Shown piece after piece: positions 31,488 to 32,193 of a stretch of DNA of 32,193 nucleotides. The stretch is taken from NCBI GenBank assembly GCA_045534165.1, contig JAZSJD010000092.1:1-32193 (forward strand), given 5' to 3'. The notes below the pieces were generated by a model, which saw only the letters and a list, made by a program, of their open reading frames with translations, searched no databases and had not been told where the DNA came from. This DNA comes from SIG575 sp045534165 (GTDB lineage: Bacteria > Bacillota > Clostridia > Oscillospirales > Acutalibacteraceae). Position 1 is the first letter of the stretch. Every line of letters begins with the position of its first letter. The position numbers were made by a program, and so were the translations under genes.

Positions 31488-31574
31488 TGGTGCCGGTGAC
31501 CGGACTTGAACCGGTACGATGTTGCCACCGAGGGATTTTAAGTCCCTTGCGTCTGCCTATTCCGCCACACCGGC
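31488..31574 (-). tRNA. tRNA-Leu (anticodon UAA)
   Basis: 87 bases including an encoded CCA. Acceptor GCCGGTG (31574-31568) pairs with CACCGGC (31498-31492), discriminator A. The anticodon arm is GGGA-CTTAAAA-TCCC with anticodon TAA; a long variable arm (CTCGGTGGCAACATCG) marks a class II tRNA, and the T-arm is CCGGTTCAAGTCCGG. It reads codon UUA. Confidence 0.96.
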
Positions 31575-31606
31575 ATTTCGTTGTGCAGAAAACATCAACA
31601 GCAATT

Positions 31607-31635
31607 ATTATAAAACAAAAATACCATATTGTCAA
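31607..31635 (-). promoter_or_regulatory. Consensus promoter of tRNA-Leu
   Basis: On the minus strand TTGACA (31635-31630), exactly 17 bases, TATAAT (31612-31607), about 32 bases upstream of the tRNA 5' end. Confidence 0.9.
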
Positions 31636-31695
31636 GGAATTTCCATATCAATATTAAACATTATTTACAGATTATTAAATTTTAATCAAATACCA

Positions 31696-31724
31696 TTCAA
31701 AATATGCGTGTTATATGTTATAAT
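31696..31724 (+). promoter_or_regulatory. Promoter of the VTC-domain gene
   Basis: TTCAAA (31696-31701), 17 bases, TATAAT (31719-31724) preceded by TGT, an extended -10 that compensates for a weak -35. Confidence 0.6.
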
Positions 31725-31746
31725 AGCTTGAAAGGAGGTTCAGATT

Positions 31747-32193
31747 TTGGCATCAGATATTTTTATTTTCAAAAGAATTGAGAAAAAATACTTTCTTTCC
31801 CCGGAACAAGTGAAATTGTTATTAAGCAAAATCAAAGATAAAATAACACCTGACAAGCACGGTGAAAGTACAATCTGCAGTTTATATCTCGACACTCCTG
31901 ATAATTTGCTGATAAGAAATTCCATTGATGCAAAGGTTTACAAAGAAAAACTTCGAATCAGAAGCTATGGCACACCACAAAGCAAAGATAAAGTTTTTCT
32001 TGAAATAAAAAAGAAGTTCAAAGGTGTTGTTTACAAGAGACGTGTTTCTCTACCACTTGAAGAAGCAATGAAATATGTAGACACACTTGAAAAACCTTTT
32101 GATTCACAGATAATGAGAGAAATTGATTATGCAATGCATTTTTACAATCACCCCAAACCTAAAATGCTTATTGCATACAGACGAATAGCTTTC
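31747..32193 (+). CDS. VTC-domain (polyphosphate polymerase-like) protein, 5' part, cut by window end
   Basis: 149 codons to the edge, open throughout. The start is TTG at 31747, eight bases after AAAGGAGG. The N-terminus FIFKRIEKKYFLS followed by CSLYLDTPDNLLIRNSI, KEKLRIRSYG, VFLEIKKKFKGVVYKRRV is the pattern of the VTC catalytic tunnel domain: basic residues on alternating strands plus the EIK glutamate. The family makes or handles polyphosphate; in bacteria such proteins often stand beside CotH or membrane polyphosphate genes. The second half of the domain and any partners lie outside the window. Confidence 0.85.
   Translation, partial: MASDIFIFKRIEKKYFLSPEQVKLLLSKIKDKITPDKHGESTICSLYLDTPDNLLIRNSIDAKVYKEKLRIRSYGTPQSKDKVFLEIKKKFKGVVYKRRVSLPLEEAMKYVDTLEKPFDSQIMREIDYAMHFYNHPKPKMLIAYRRIAF

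Noticed and set aside
31226..31528. 100-residue minus-strand ORF with an internal repeat (QANYLCGELVFLFL twice)
   Set aside because: It is a translation of the tRNA 3' end, terminator hairpins and palindromic element; the repeat is the 66-base DNA duplication, not a protein repeat.

Overview
The window looks like a chromosomal segment of a low-GC, Gram-positive, probably gut-associated Clostridia member (Ruminococcaceae/Oscillospiraceae-like). The grounds are the rpsF-ssb-rpsR cluster, strong AGGAGG ribosome-binding sites, TTGACA/TATAAT promoters with 17-base spacers, a GlgC/GlgD pair (typical of Firmicutes), a likely SpoIVFA/SpoIVFB sporulation pair, and many cytoplasmic glycoside hydrolases. 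This placement is inferred from gene content, not from a phylogenetic marker search.

Layout. 1-141: edge of an apparent IS3-family insertion sequence (start of its HTH ORF on the minus strand). 216-1964 (-): large membrane-anchored protein of unknown function. 2204-3268 (+): rpsF-ssb-rpsR behind a perfect consensus promoter. 3323-5471 (-): GH29 alpha-L-fucosidase followed by a DUF368/PopT undecaprenyl-phosphate flippase. 5729-16184 (+): a seven-gene glycogen operon, glgB-glgC-glgD-GH35-GH78-glgA-histidine-phosphatase-like, with two plant/host-glycan hydrolases embedded between glgD and glgA. 16226-17531 (+): LytM/M23 protein plus M50 protease (SpoIVFA/FB-like). 17594-19249 (-): GH27 alpha-galactosidase with an inserted carbohydrate-binding-like domain. 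19303-22827 (-): MacAB-type adaptor, permease and ATPase. 23083-25475 (+): DAHP synthase and a bifunctional chorismate mutase/prephenate dehydratase behind a Phe/Tyr-rich leader peptide and attenuator. 25552-29625 (-): a tight four-gene operon (zinc-ribbon/kinase-like protein, two vWA paralogues, a divergent PurA paralogue). 29820-30914 (-): DUF4177 protein and a lipoprotein. 31298-31574: repeats around a tRNA-Leu(UAA) gene. 31747-end (+): VTC-domain polyphosphate polymerase-like protein, cut by the window edge.

How it fits together. The 5.7-16.2 kb operon couples sugar release (galactosidase, rhamnosidase) to storage as glycogen; the flanking fucosidase and alpha-galactosidase fit the same glycan-foraging life. 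The aromatic operon couples the first committed step of the shikimate pathway to phenylalanine branch synthesis, and the leader ORF reads out Phe/Tyr-tRNA charging. The best candidate for an undescribed system is the 25.5-29.6 kb operon: a kinase-like scaffold with a zinc ribbon, an intact and a degenerate metal-site vWA protein, and a PurA-fold ligase that has lost the usual guanine-recognition motif. A family of covarying terminator hairpins (five copies, two carrying the 3' end of tRNA-Leu) punctuates the 25.5-31.5 kb stretch, which suggests this is the accessory, recently rearranged part of the window.
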